A stretch of DNA of 64,000 nt from Phalacrocorax aristotelis (Eukaryota > Chordata > Aves > Suliformes > Phalacrocoracidae), in contig NC_134276.1 in the NCBI RefSeq assembly GCF_949628215.1, forward strand, positions 130,944,125-131,008,124, in the 5' to 3' direction. The notes under the pieces were generated by a model, which ran no database searches, was not told where the DNA came from, and saw only the letters and a list, made by a program, of their open reading frames with translations. This document shows, piece by piece, positions 24,801 to 33,866 of the stretch. The position numbers and the translations under genes are program-made. The first letter of the stretch is position 1, and every line of letters starts with the position of its first letter.

Positions 24801-27800
24801 AATCTGTCAGCCTTTTATGAGTGACTATGTAAAGCTGCCTGTAGATGGACTGACCTAGACCCAGGCGATGACAGCAACAGGAAAATGTATAATATGTTGT
24901 TTATAGGACACAGCCTCGGATATCAGGGAAAAGTTACACTGGATGGATGGTGCAGGGGAATTGTCCATATCTCAGCTAATAGAAATAGTTTATAAGGTTT
25001 ATAACACTAGAGAAGAAAAGGAGAAAATAGACACTTAAAGAAAAATGTAAAGGACTAAAACTGCAGGCCTTACTTTTGGCTGCAGCAATTACTGAAGGTT
25101 CAAATAGAAGCAGGGAAGAGGACAAAATAGAGACAGGGAAAGAGTGGATGGACCAGAAGGGGACAAGGACAAGGGATCAGCCCTTTAAACCAGACTCCAT
25201 TAGGCCCTAGTCATTGTGCTTACTGCAATGGAGAAGGACACTGGAAAAATGAATGCCCACAAAGAAAATGAACCAGCAAAGGTAACCCTAGGAAGCCAGG
25301 TAACGGGAGCCAGAACCCCAATTTGATCATGTTAGAAGCTTCTGATATGCGATGAAGGGGACTGGGGGAGAGCATTAGGATCTCCCCAGCTCATCCCCTG
25401 GTTCCAGTAAAGCTGGGGAATGAAATCACAGATTTTTCAATAGACAGTGGGACAACCCACTCAGTAGTTACTAGCTGTAAGATACCATTAAGTAAAATAC
25501 AGGTATCGGTTATTGGGGCCACTGAAAAGCAGAACTTGAGGCCATTTATGAAACCCATGGAACGCACAACTGGGAATATGCAACTGACTCATGAATTTCT
25601 GTATATGCCAGAATGCCCTCTTCCACTACTGGGAGGAGACTTATTATGTAAACTTAGAGCTCAGCTGACCTTCTCTGGCAAGACTATTCAGTTACATGTA
25701 CCAGAAGAAATGGCGTGGAAGTCTCAGTTACATCTATTCTCCGATGAATCAATTTGACTACAAGAACCAGAGGAAAACAAGAGAAATAAAAGGCACTGAT
25801 ATGTGTTAATTAAAACAGATGAATGAGTTGGAAGTGGAGCAACCATCCCTGAAGGAATCCTAGATGCAGTAATACCAACAGTACAGGCCTCTGACAAGCC
25901 CAGAAAAGCAAGAAATCTAATCCTGGTAAAAGTTGAGTTAAAACCAGGGGTCCAACTGGTAAGAAAGAAACAATATCCCCTGATGATGGAGGCTAAAATG
26001 GGTCTAGAGACACTAATTAACACTTTCTTGCAGTACGAGTTGTTACAGTATTGTCAATCTGAATATAGTACTCCAATTTTGCCTGTTAAGAAACCTCAAA
26101 CTCAAGAGTACTGTTTGGTACAGGATTTGAGAGAGGTTAATAAAATCACAACTGATATACATCCGGTAGTACCAGACCCGTACTGGGTCTGGTCTACTGT
26201 CTATGATACCTGAGACTTGTGCATATTTTAGTGTATTGGATCTCAAAGATGCCTTTTTCTGTATCACGGTGGAAAAAAAAGTCAGAAAATAGTCATTTTT
26301 GAATGGGAAAACCCAACTACCAGAAGAAGAGCACAACTTTGCTGGACAATGTTGCCATGATGATTTAAGAACAGTCCAACATTATTCACTAATGTGCTGG
26401 CTGAAGAGTTGGGAAAATGGCAAGGTAAGAAACCTTCCACTATTCTACTTCAGTATGTAGATTATATTTTGCTTGGGGCAGAAACTAAGAAAGAATGTAA
26501 GAATTCAACTACAGACGTATTAGATTTCTTGGGATTATTGGGATATCAAGTGTCTCAGAAGAAAGCACAACTAGTACAGACTACCATAACATACTTGGGG
26601 TTCGAAATATTGCAAGGGACAAGAAAATTTGGACTAGAAAGGAACGAAACTATCTGTCGGATAGCCTCACCTAAAACTAAAAAGGAGCTGCAAGGATTTT
26701 TGAGAATGGCTGTATGGTGTAGACTCTGGATATCCAATTTCAGCTTGATTGCCAAACCATTCTATAAGGCAATCAAGGGACCTTGAGAAATTTTAGAATG
26801 GACTCCAGAGTGTCATGTGGGATTTGACACTGTAAAAAGGGAATCGATGAAAGCCCCAGCCTTACGCATACCCAACCTGAATAAGCCTTTCACTCTATAT
26901 GTGCATGAAAGAAAGCAAATGGCACTGGGAGTGTTGACCCAGACTTTAGGAGATTGGAAAAGACCAGTGGCATATTTCTCCAAACAGTTAGATGAAGTGA
27001 GCAAAGGATGGCCTGCATGTCTAACGGCAGGAGCCACAGCAGTACTGTTGGTAAAAGAGGCTTGGAAATTAACTTTGGGACAACCTGTTACCGTATTTGT
27101 ACCACATGCAGTAACCACCGTGCTTGAACAGAAAGGGCACCATTGGATTTCTCTGAGTAGATTGGCCCAATGTCAGTCGGTGCTAATCAAACAAGATTAC
27201 ATTGTTCTCAAGGAAACTACAACCTTGAATCCAGCCACCCTGTTACCAGCAAATGATGAGAAAACGTTGGAACATGATTGCCTACATATTATGGAACAAG
27301 TATATGCCAGTCGACCTGACCTCAAGGGTGACCTCTTGACCAAACCTGAGCTTGAATTATATACAGATAGAAGCAGCTTTATGGTAGACAGAGAATGGAC
27401 AGCTGGATTATGCAGTGGTGACTTTACAGGAGGAAATAGAAACTCAGGCGCTACTGTCTAATACCTCTGCCCAAAAGGCTGAAATTATAGCATTAACCCG
27501 TGCCTTACAATTATCTGAACGTAAAACAGTAAATATATGTACAGACTCTAAATATGCCTTTGGGGTGTTACATGCACATGGAGCAATTTGGAAGGAGTGT
27601 GGACTATTTTCCTCCCAAGGAACCCCTATCAGATATGGAGAGAGATTTTGAAACTATTACAGGCTGTGCTACAGCCAATAGAAGTCTCTGTCATACATTG
27701 CAAAGATCATCAAAAGGGACAGACCAAAATAATTAAGGGCAGTCGGAAAGCTGATGAAGCAGCAAAGAGAGTTACAAAGGAAAAATTGGCAGTTGAATCA

Positions 27801-30800
27801 TTGATATCAGTGAAAGACATTCAATGGCAACTTCCAAGATCCTCTGAAGAGGGCAATCATTTAGCCAACCAATTACAATGTATTAAATCATCAGAAGGCT
27901 GGTGGATAATGAAAGAATGAAAGACAGTCACTACACCACTGGTAAGAGAAATATTAAAAGAAAAAACATAATGGGTCTCGTATGGGAGCAGGCACGTTGG
28001 TTGCTAGCATTAAAAGATACGCAATAGGACCAGAAATGCAGAAGCAAGCTGACATAACTGTACGACAATGTAAGTACTGTTGTTGGAATAGTCCTAAAAT
28101 CAAAAGAAAGCCTCCACTAGGGGAAGTAAAGTGAGGCCAAACTCTGGAAGAATACTGGCAATTAGATTTTACTGAATTACCAAAGAGTAACCAATTTAAG
28201 TACCTCCTGGTTTTTAGTGGATACATTCTCTGGGCTGCCTGAAGCTTCCCCGTGTCGCACCAATAAGTCTAAGGAAGTAGTTAAGATTCTACTTAAAGGA
28301 AGCATCCCAAGATTTGGGGTTCCAGAATGAATATCATCAGATAATGGGCCTCACTATCACTAAGATAGTCCAGGGGATATCTAAATTCCTGCAGATACAG
28401 TGGAACCTGCATACTTCCTGGAGACCTCAGTCAAGTCGGAAAAAAGAATGGATGAATCAAACATTAAAAAGATAATTGGTGAAACTTTGTCAGGAAACTC
28501 AGATGAAGTGGATTGATGTCCTACCAATAGCATTAATGAGAATTAGAATTACCCCCAGAGCAAGGGAGGGTGTAAGCCATTTTGAAATTTTATATGGAAA
28601 ACCATATCCAGCAGATCTGATAATGGGGAAAGAGGATCAAATGGACATAAAAGGAAGAAGGAATATTAGTTGATTATTTGTTGTCATTATCATGAACTTT
28701 ATCATCCCTACGTAAGTAGCTTAAACTACAAGCCCCTTTGCCTCTGGATTCACCTGTGCATAAATTCAGCCTTGGCAATGAAGTATATATTTGCACATGG
28801 AAAGATGAACCACTGAAAGAAAAGAGAAAAGGACCTGATTTTGTCCTACTCACTACTAATACTGCCATAAAAGTGAAAGGCATAGACTCGTGGATTCATT
28901 ATACACAGGTGAAAAAAAGCACCTGAGAAAGAAGAGAAATGGACTTCTGAGGAAACAGGATCTTTAAAATAAAAAATTTAAAATCTCAATGAATTGCAAC
29001 TGGAATTCCAGTCAGTCATCTATCAAAATAGACTGTGTTCAAGGGTTTATATTTTTGTTTTGCTTTATCTTGGTAATAGGCCTACTTCTCTTTGTTTACC
29101 TTTATAAGTATACTGGTTTTTTGAACATAAGAAATAAAAAAGGATCTAAGGTGGGGGTGACACTCCTCTGTTGCTTATGGATAAGATTCAGCAATTCTAG
29201 GATACTTTCTGGGGAACCAGGAAATCCATGGGAAAGGAATGTGCATTTTGAACTACTACAAAAAACTGTTCAAATTGCAACTAAATCAAATTGCTGGGTT
29301 TGCATGCATTTCCAGGAGCATTCAAGAAAGGGGATACCAATAGTTGGAATTCCTATACCTGCTAATATAAGCTGGACAAATTTGTGGAGGAATACTACCT
29401 TCAGTGATAGTAAAGAATTAGAAGAACAAGAATGAGAAACTGGTCTCCCAGATGTACAGGAGAAATATCGTGCGTGTATACAAAAGGTTCAATCCACCCA
29501 AGGGTACTGACAAATCAGACTGTAAATTAGGAAGTACCTGTGTAGGAAATCATACATGGCGTAACCACACCATTAATGTGCTGGCTCCTGTTGTAAGTGG
29601 GAAAGTTTCCTCTTGGCCAGTTCCTGAAGGTCAGGGACAGTACTGGAATTACGGAAAAAGGGCTGGGAAAGTTCTTCCCAAAAGGTGGTCAGGAACTTGT
29701 ATCCTAGGAGCGATAATCCCAAATATAAGAGTGGTGTATCAATCAATTCAGGAGGGTATGAACCTATTTATGGAGACACAAGCTGGGCCATAACCCCTTA
29801 ACAGACAGACCAACAGCGCTTCATTAATTTGCAAGGTGGTTCCTACCCTGGTTAGGAGTTAGTGAAATAGAGAAAGCCATAATAAACATTTCTGCAGCTG
29901 TTGAAAAGATAGGAAATGAGACTATCTACCTTGCAAGAAGAAATTAACCAACTAGCAGAGATGACTTTGCAGAATAGGATGGCATTAGATATGCTGTTAA
30001 CCTCCAAAGGAGGAGTATGGATGGTCTTAAATACTAGCTGCTGTGTTTATGTGTATCAGAACAGAAGAAATTTGGAAACAAATAAGAATGCTACATGAAA
30101 TCCAAACGGAAGACACTTCTCTTGGATTTGAAGAAACTTAGAAATGGTTAACTTCCTGGTTCCCAGATCCAAATTTGTGTATTAAGAAACTAACTGCCAT
30201 AATAGTTATAGTATTGATGATTTTCATGTGCATTTATGTAATGATTCAATGCATTTGGAGGTGTTGCTCAGTAGTGAGAAAAGCAGCGTCTGAGAAAATC
30301 ATAGGAAACTGATAGAAAAAACAACTGGAAAGTCTTATATAAGCCTCAAAGGGAGGAATTGATGACCGTTTAAGGTGATGTTGACATTGTTTACTTTAAG
30401 ATAAAGTGTACTGAGATAATTAACTCTAGAGGGACCTCAAGGAAGGACAAAAGTTTTTTAAAACAACCGACATACATCCTTAAGGATCAGTATTGTTTAC
30501 ATACTGGCTCAGCATAATCAGCAAAATTTCCAAAACTGGTGCCCTGAGGTCAAACTATCTCATTATAATATGAAAACCACACCTCCTACTAGCAAAAGCC
30601 CCCTACTCAAATAAACCCCTTACTCTCCCAGCATGCATAATGAATTTAAAAGGAGCTGTGCCTTGAAGTAAGAAAGAAACCAACCACTGACTGGCTGGGG
30701 GGCGTAGATATTAGGAGTTACTGACATGTTTAACTGTACAAATACCTACTGCAATTTTCGATCGGCTGTGCTAGCCTTGTGTAGTTACCACCTAGCATCC

Positions 30801-32173
30801 ACCTTTGCGCAAATAGGAAATAAAAAATATCTCGGCTTTGTGTGTTGATTGGCTTTTGCGCACCGGGTGAAAGAACCCTGATTTTTGGGACAACATTACT
30901 GGGTGTTTTTCTGACCCTGCCTGTCACCTCCATGCTTCAGAAGGCCATTCAGAGTTCCTATCACTTTTCTTCCACAGTACTGCCTGTCCTCTGCCCTGTA
31001 CACAGGCCACTGCAGCTGCCTCCTATTTAGCTCCTACCTCTGTTGCAGTGACCTCTTCCTCCTGCCTTACTGACATGACCCTCTCTGAGGTACACAGCTC
31101 TCTTCTGCTGTCACATCTTCAGTTTTCCTGTATTCCAACAGAACTAAACCCCACAACATCAGGCACACTGCAGAGCAACAGTGTTACTGCTGTAGGCTCC
31201 CGGCCTCACAGAAATGCTGAAAATGCACACAAGATAAATGAACACAACAGTTAAAAGGCAAGCACGCGGGCTGATCATCAGGAGGTAGCAACCACAGTAG
31301 GCAGGCTAGTGTCAGGACTTCCACATACCTCCTTTCACTTCACCTAAGGGTGCTTTTGCACATACACACAATAAATGTTTCTGGAGGTGGAGAGAGACAG
31401 ACCAGCAGCTTAACTTTCCCATTTTCCCTTGGGAGACATGCCTTCCCCAAAGCAGGACAGTGCGACACAGGAGGCTCTTGTCCTGCTAGTACTCTGCCTG
31501 CACCCAATGCCTGTTAGAGAGCTGCCAGCCTCCCTGCCCAGCGATGCTAAACCCAGACGCAAACCCGCAAGTGGACACCTCCACGGGCAAAGGGTGATCT
31601 GATTTTGGACTTAATGACCTCACCCAAACAGGGCTGACCGACCCATTGCTAGCTGGCTTGCCGGTCCCCACCTGAGTACAGAGCATCATCCGGGGAGGAT
31701 AAAAACCTGACAGAGATTTAACAAACCAGAGGATGCGCAGGTTTACCACTTTGGGGTTAGTTCTGCATGGGTCACTGCCTGCTGCACCCACCCACACACC
31801 CGCTGCCCCTCCAGCAGCCGAGGGCCTCGCCGCTGCCTCACCTGTGGGCCTGGCAGCAGAAGAGGCAGAGGTGGGCCCCGCAGGTCAGGCAGCGCCCCGC
31901 GGCCGCCCCGTCGGGGCAGAGGTCGCAGCCCACCGCCGCCCCGCCGCCGCTCGGTGCCAGGTAGTCGGGGGTGAGCTGGCCGACGCCTCCGGGCGGCAGC
32001 GCCACCTCGGCGTCGCACACCGGGCAGAGGACGCTGCGGACGGCGGCCCTGCCCGCCTCCCCCAGCGGCCCCAGCCGCTGCAGGCAGGGCGCGCACAACG
32101 AGTGCAGGCAGGGCAACAGCCGCGGCGAGACCCAGGGCTCGGCGCACACCGGGCAGCGCGGCCCAGACGACAT
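15653..32173 (-). CDS. TRIM45: TRIM45, complete six-exon coding sequence
   Basis: RING-type E3 ubiquitin ligase of the TRIM family; mammalian TRIM45 dampens MAPK and NF-kB transcriptional output. Coding exons: 31842-32173, 20175-20908, 19033-19162, 17004-17118, 16655-16781, 15653-15804. All junctions are GT-AG and all phases agree, totalling 1590 nt and 529 residues. Domains: C3HC4 RING (C7, C10, C22, H24, C27, C30, C50, C53); B-box 1 about 83-110; B-box 2 about 139-170; coiled coil about 185-295; filamin-type Ig repeat about 335-450; Cys/His-rich tail. Human TRIM45 is 580 residues. The difference lies mainly at the N-terminus, which is fixed here by an in-frame TGA at 32183-32185 just upstream of the ATG, and in the RING/B-box spacers. 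The gene is upstream of VTCN1 on the same strand. Intron 1 is enlarged by a provirus. Confidence 0.95.
15805..16654. other. TRIM45 intron 5
   Basis: 850 bp between exons 5 and 6. I see no repeat or coding signal. Confidence 0.6.
16655..16781 (-). CDS. TRIM45: TRIM45 exon 5 (Cys-rich tail)
   Basis: 127 nt encoding GSPFTLMV and the conserved [20 protein letters not shown] Cys-rich motif of TRIM45. Acceptor CTTCTGCAG, donor TGCCAG/GTGAGT. Confidence 0.94.
17004..17118 (-). CDS. TRIM45: TRIM45 exon 4 (filamin repeat end)
   Basis: 115 nt encoding the [17 protein letters not shown] signature of filamin repeats, then VYAV-like strands ending KGQHVQ. Acceptor TTTGTAG/TGCAG, donor TACAG/GTAGC. The intron to exon 5 is only 222 bp. 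Confidence 0.92.
17119..19032. other. TRIM45 intron 3
   Basis: 1.9 kb between exons 3 and 4. I see no coding signal or recognisable repeat. Confidence 0.6.
19033..19162 (-). CDS. TRIM45: TRIM45 exon 3 (filamin repeat)
   Basis: 130 nt, acceptor TTACAG/ATTTCC, donor GGGACTG/GTGGGT. It encodes the [20 protein letters not shown] portion of the filamin-type Ig repeat; phases 1 in, 2 out. Confidence 0.92.
19163..20174. other. TRIM45 intron 2
   Basis: 1.0 kb between exons 2 and 3. I see no repeat. The plus-strand open frames, including 19197-19673, are chance. Confidence 0.6.
20175..20908 (-). CDS. TRIM45: TRIM45 exon 2: B-box 2, coiled coil, start of filamin repeat
   Basis: 734-nt exon with acceptor TTCTAG/GAGACAG and donor GGAGAAG/GTAATG. 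It encodes the B-box 2 zinc ligands and a long coiled coil with [20 protein letters not shown], followed by the strongly conserved [18 protein letters not shown] segment of TRIM45. Confidence 0.96.
22450..22555 (+). repeat. 5' LTR remnant of the provirus
   Basis: The last 33 bp (22523-22555) nearly equal the end of the 3' LTR: CGTGAAAGAACCCTGATTTT followed by a GGACAACA end. Upstream similarity is weak, with a TTTGC..AAATAGGA block near 22450 and a GGCT..TTGAT block near 22490. The true 5' boundary is not visible. Confidence 0.6.
22561..22578 (+). other. Probable tRNA primer-binding site
   Basis: TGGCAACCCAGATAGGAC begins with the TGG expected of a site complementary to a tRNA CCA end and lies 5 nt after the LTR end. 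I could not assign the tRNA by eye. Confidence 0.45.
22920..23340 (+). pseudogene. gag matrix-region remnant
   Basis: Short conceptual blocks with stops, including [11 protein letters not shown] at about 23138-23170 and [15 protein letters not shown] just after, resemble the matrix domain of gammaretrovirus-like gag. In-frame stops and shifts interrupt it. Confidence 0.6.
23387..23800 (+). pseudogene. gag capsid, first part
   Basis: An open 137-codon stretch whose latter half matches the N-terminal capsid of gammaretroviruses: [11 protein letters not shown] followed by a spaced [15 protein letters not shown]-type helix. The stop at 23801 and the CR1 insertion downstream cut it off. The upstream part is Arg/Gln-rich. 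Confidence 0.75.
23925..24699 (+). repeat. CR1 LINE nested in the provirus, plus orientation
   Basis: 5'-truncated CR1 with the 3' UTR block CAAGATGATCTCCAGAGGTC and the terminal ATTCTGTGATTCTGCGTGATT repeat. It interrupts the capsid region, so it is younger than the provirus. It is near-identical to the copy at 10639-11450. Open frames here on both strands belong to the element or are its shadows. Confidence 0.94.
24700..25010 (+). pseudogene. gag capsid, second part
   Basis: Continues the capsid after the CR1. It includes a recognisable major-homology-region piece, [13 protein letters not shown], at about 24785-24822, followed immediately by an in-frame TGA. Confidence 0.65.
25215..25256 (+). 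pseudogene. gag nucleocapsid zinc knuckle (CCHC)
   Basis: [14 protein letters not shown] gives the spacing C-x2-C-x4-H-x4-C with all four zinc ligands present. Only one knuckle is seen, as in gammaretroviruses. Confidence 0.8.
25380..25757 (+). pseudogene. Protease-region remnant
   Basis: The active-site triplet reads Asp-Ser-Gly (25443-25451) within [13 protein letters not shown], where gammaretroviral proteases usually have Asp-Thr-Gly. The flap-side block [18 protein letters not shown] follows in the 25536-25757 frame. The frame closes by 25758. Confidence 0.7.
25860..26786 (+). pseudogene. Reverse transcriptase remnant
   Basis: Fingers/palm motifs are readable across frame changes: a REVNK block near 26130, LDLKDAFF near 26240 (first catalytic Asp present) and the YxDD-box at 26454-26465, which reads Tyr-Val-Asp-Tyr, so the second catalytic Asp is lost. 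Thumb and connection follow to a TGA at 26785. Several earlier stops are present. Confidence 0.85.
26817..27920 (+). pseudogene. Connection and RNase H remnant
   Basis: A 214-codon open stretch covers the connection domain ([18 protein letters not shown]) and the start of RNase H (ELYTDRSSF). A frame change near 27420-27460 leads into frames holding the acidic residues of [12 protein letters not shown] and [10 protein letters not shown] further shift near 27640 leads on towards integrase. Confidence 0.8.
27930..28930 (+). pseudogene. Integrase remnant
   Basis: Catalytic-core landmarks in broken frames: YWQLDFTEL at about 28153 (first Asp), SSDNGPH near 28336 (second Asp) and a [10 protein letters not shown]-like block near 28445 (candidate Glu). 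A C-terminal domain piece lies at 28738-28926. In-frame stops split it. Confidence 0.75.
28989..30315 (+). pseudogene. env remnant (surface and transmembrane parts)
   Basis: The surface part has a hydrophobic leader-like run near 29047-29105 and a CWVC motif at about 29300. The transmembrane part at 29916-30098 has a heptad-rich helix followed by the gammaretroviral-type conserved helix and a CC pair at 30037-30042. A hydrophobic anchor lies near 30185-30250. The position of the first Cys of the CX6CC motif holds Trp (30018-30020). Multiple stops break the frame. Confidence 0.75.
30348..30359 (+). other. Polypurine tract
   Basis: AAAGGGAGGAAT directly precedes the 3' LTR, as expected for the plus-strand primer. 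Confidence 0.75.
30360..30895 (+). repeat. 3' LTR of the provirus
   Basis: A 536-bp LTR beginning TGATGACC after the polypurine tract and ending GGGACAACA. AATAAA at 30819-30824 is its likely poly(A) signal; TTTAAAAGG near 30645 may be the promoter element. It aligns with the LTR at 3119-3550. Confidence 0.85.
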
Positions 32174-32580
32174 GCCGGCGGCTCACCCGCCGCCGCCCCC
32201 GCCACCACCGACCCGCTCGGTAGGGCTGAGCATCCCGCCCCGCTGCGCACCGCCCCCTCGCACCGCCCCCGGCCGTTGGGCGCGGGCTGACCCGTTGCTA
32301 GGGGCGATGGCGGTTGCGGCAGTTGGGCGCCTCAGTCCAAACTGCGGCGCCTGGTCCTGCCGGGCGGGCCGGGGCTGCGGTGTGAGGGGCGGCGGGTGCC
32401 GGGGCGGCCGGGGGAGCCCCCAGCCGCCTCCCCCGGGGCTCCTACTCCGCGACGGGACAGGCGAAGGCGGGCCGAGGGAACTCGACAGCCGGCTTTGTCC
32501 TCGTTCTCCTCGCCGAGGCACTGAGGAGCCTCTCCGACGCTGCCTTTTCCGAGCCGAGTCATCTGCGAAACAGTCCCCTT
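31800..32580. promoter_or_regulatory. TRIM45: CpG island over TRIM45 exon 1 and promoter
   Basis: Strongly GC- and CpG-rich block in an otherwise CpG-poor window. It spans TRIM45 exon 1, the 5' UTR and the upstream region, and has no TATA box. This is typical of a housekeeping-type promoter. Long overlapping frames here are a by-product of base composition. Confidence 0.8.
31842..32173 (-). CDS. TRIM45: TRIM45 exon 1: RING and B-box 1
   Basis: Very GC-rich coding exon starting [10 protein letters not shown] and ending in CCQAH plus AG, phase 2, with donor CACAG/GTGAGG. It supplies the complete RING and first B-box. An in-frame stop lies 9 nt upstream of the ATG, so no longer N-terminus can be encoded within this exon. 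Confidence 0.93.
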
Positions 32581-33845
32581 CGCCACCCTGCCGTGGGTAG
32601 ATTTTGTGTTTCCAGTTCTTCCAGCTCAAAACTTCACTGCCTCACGGAGCCTGCTCTGCAGGTGGCCTTTGACAGGCCTTTGCAAATGGTCTTCGCAGAC
32701 TCTTTGCTGGTCTGCCGGTTGCCTTCAGGTGTCCGTAGTTTTTTCTTCTGGTCACCAGTGGGTTGGCTGAAGAGCCGAGGAGCAACACCAGCAACACTTG
32801 AATAGAAATAGTGCAACACAGCCAGCCTTCCCCGTGGCTGCCCACGGAGATTGGCTGGTGACGGTATTGATTCACTTCGCCTGGGAATTATGAATATTGT
32901 AGAAGGCAGGCTTTGAAATTGGAATGCCATTGGAGTCCTGCATGAAGCTCCCTGGGCTTTGGTGGTGTCTAAACGGTTGCTTTTATCAGTCTGGTTTGTA
33001 AGCTCCTCAAGGAAGCAAATCAGATTTCTTTTTTTTTTAAAGAATGCTCTTTACTGTAAAACCATGTTGACTAGCACTAGTGATACTCATACAATGTGTG
33101 CGTTTAGCCCTTAACAGCTGAACTTGGTACCAGCTTCTCCATTATTTTGCCTAGGACTATGGCTTTCTTATCTGTCCTATCCTGCTGGCCCTTTTGAATA
33201 CCAACGCAAAATGAACACCGTTTGAGACTTCTGGATTTTAAGTTCCCCAGGTTGTATTAAAAATAAACAAGCAAGGGAGATTTCCAGTTAGGTTTTTTTC
33301 AAGACTGTTGATTGCAAGTTATCTAAACTTACTGATCTGTAAATACTTAAAACCTCTAATGGATGTTAACATCCCTCTGATGCATAATGGCTTGACAAAG
33401 ACATCGCCTCCTTTGTGCGATACACTCAAACATTTCTGTGCCTTTTATGTTGTAATACGAGATCAAGGTTTTAGATCACAATCAAGCATTTACAACCTTG
33501 AAGCCGATCAAAAAAGGAGGATGTTCTAGCAGCCTCCTTCGGATTAACTATTAGTGAGTGAAGTGGTTAGAAGTTGCAGTAATTGTGAGACAAGATGACT
33601 CGATAACGATATTAGACATTGTGGCAGAGAGGAAAGACTGGTTCTTTTAATCACTCTGGTGGAAGGAATAGCAAATGATACTGTAAGCGTGGGCGTGGGA
33701 AGAAAACGGGAGAAGAATCATAACGTTGCCCTTGCACAGGAAAGGTGAGTTACCTAGAGAACGGCAGCGTCTTCCATCGCTGCAGAGGGAGGGTAAAATA
33801 AGCCGCGGCTGGCAATGGCAGAGGAAATCTGAGGTCCCACCCCAG

Positions 33846-33866
33846 CTGATCTGATCTGATCTGATC
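33846..33866. repeat. Short CTGAT tandem repeat
   Basis: Four consecutive CTGAT units, a simple-sequence repeat. Confidence 0.85.

Larger units (their letters stand above)
22450..30895 (+). mobile_element. Decayed gammaretrovirus-like endogenous provirus, antisense to TRIM45
   Basis: An old class I (gamma-like) endogenous retrovirus in gag-pro-pol-env order: LTR remnant, primer site, matrix and capsid pieces, one CCHC zinc knuckle, protease, reverse transcriptase, RNase H, integrase, env, polypurine tract and a 3' LTR. A single zinc knuckle and the capsid and transmembrane motifs place it near gammaretroviruses. Every gene carries several stops and frame changes, so no protein can be made. 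A CR1 splits the capsid region. Its antisense position within an intron is the arrangement usually tolerated, because the sense-strand LTR signals do not cut the host transcript. Confidence 0.92.
20909..31841. other. TRIM45 intron 1, enlarged by a provirus
   Basis: 10.9-kb intron. The provirus with its nested CR1 fills about 22450-30895. The flanks 20909-22450 and 30896-31841 show nothing I can name. Confidence 0.8.

Noticed and set aside
31733-32629. Long open frames on both strands around TRIM45 exon 1
   Set aside because: They result from the very GC-rich CpG island, where stop codons are rare. Only the minus-strand RING/B-box frame has family motifs.
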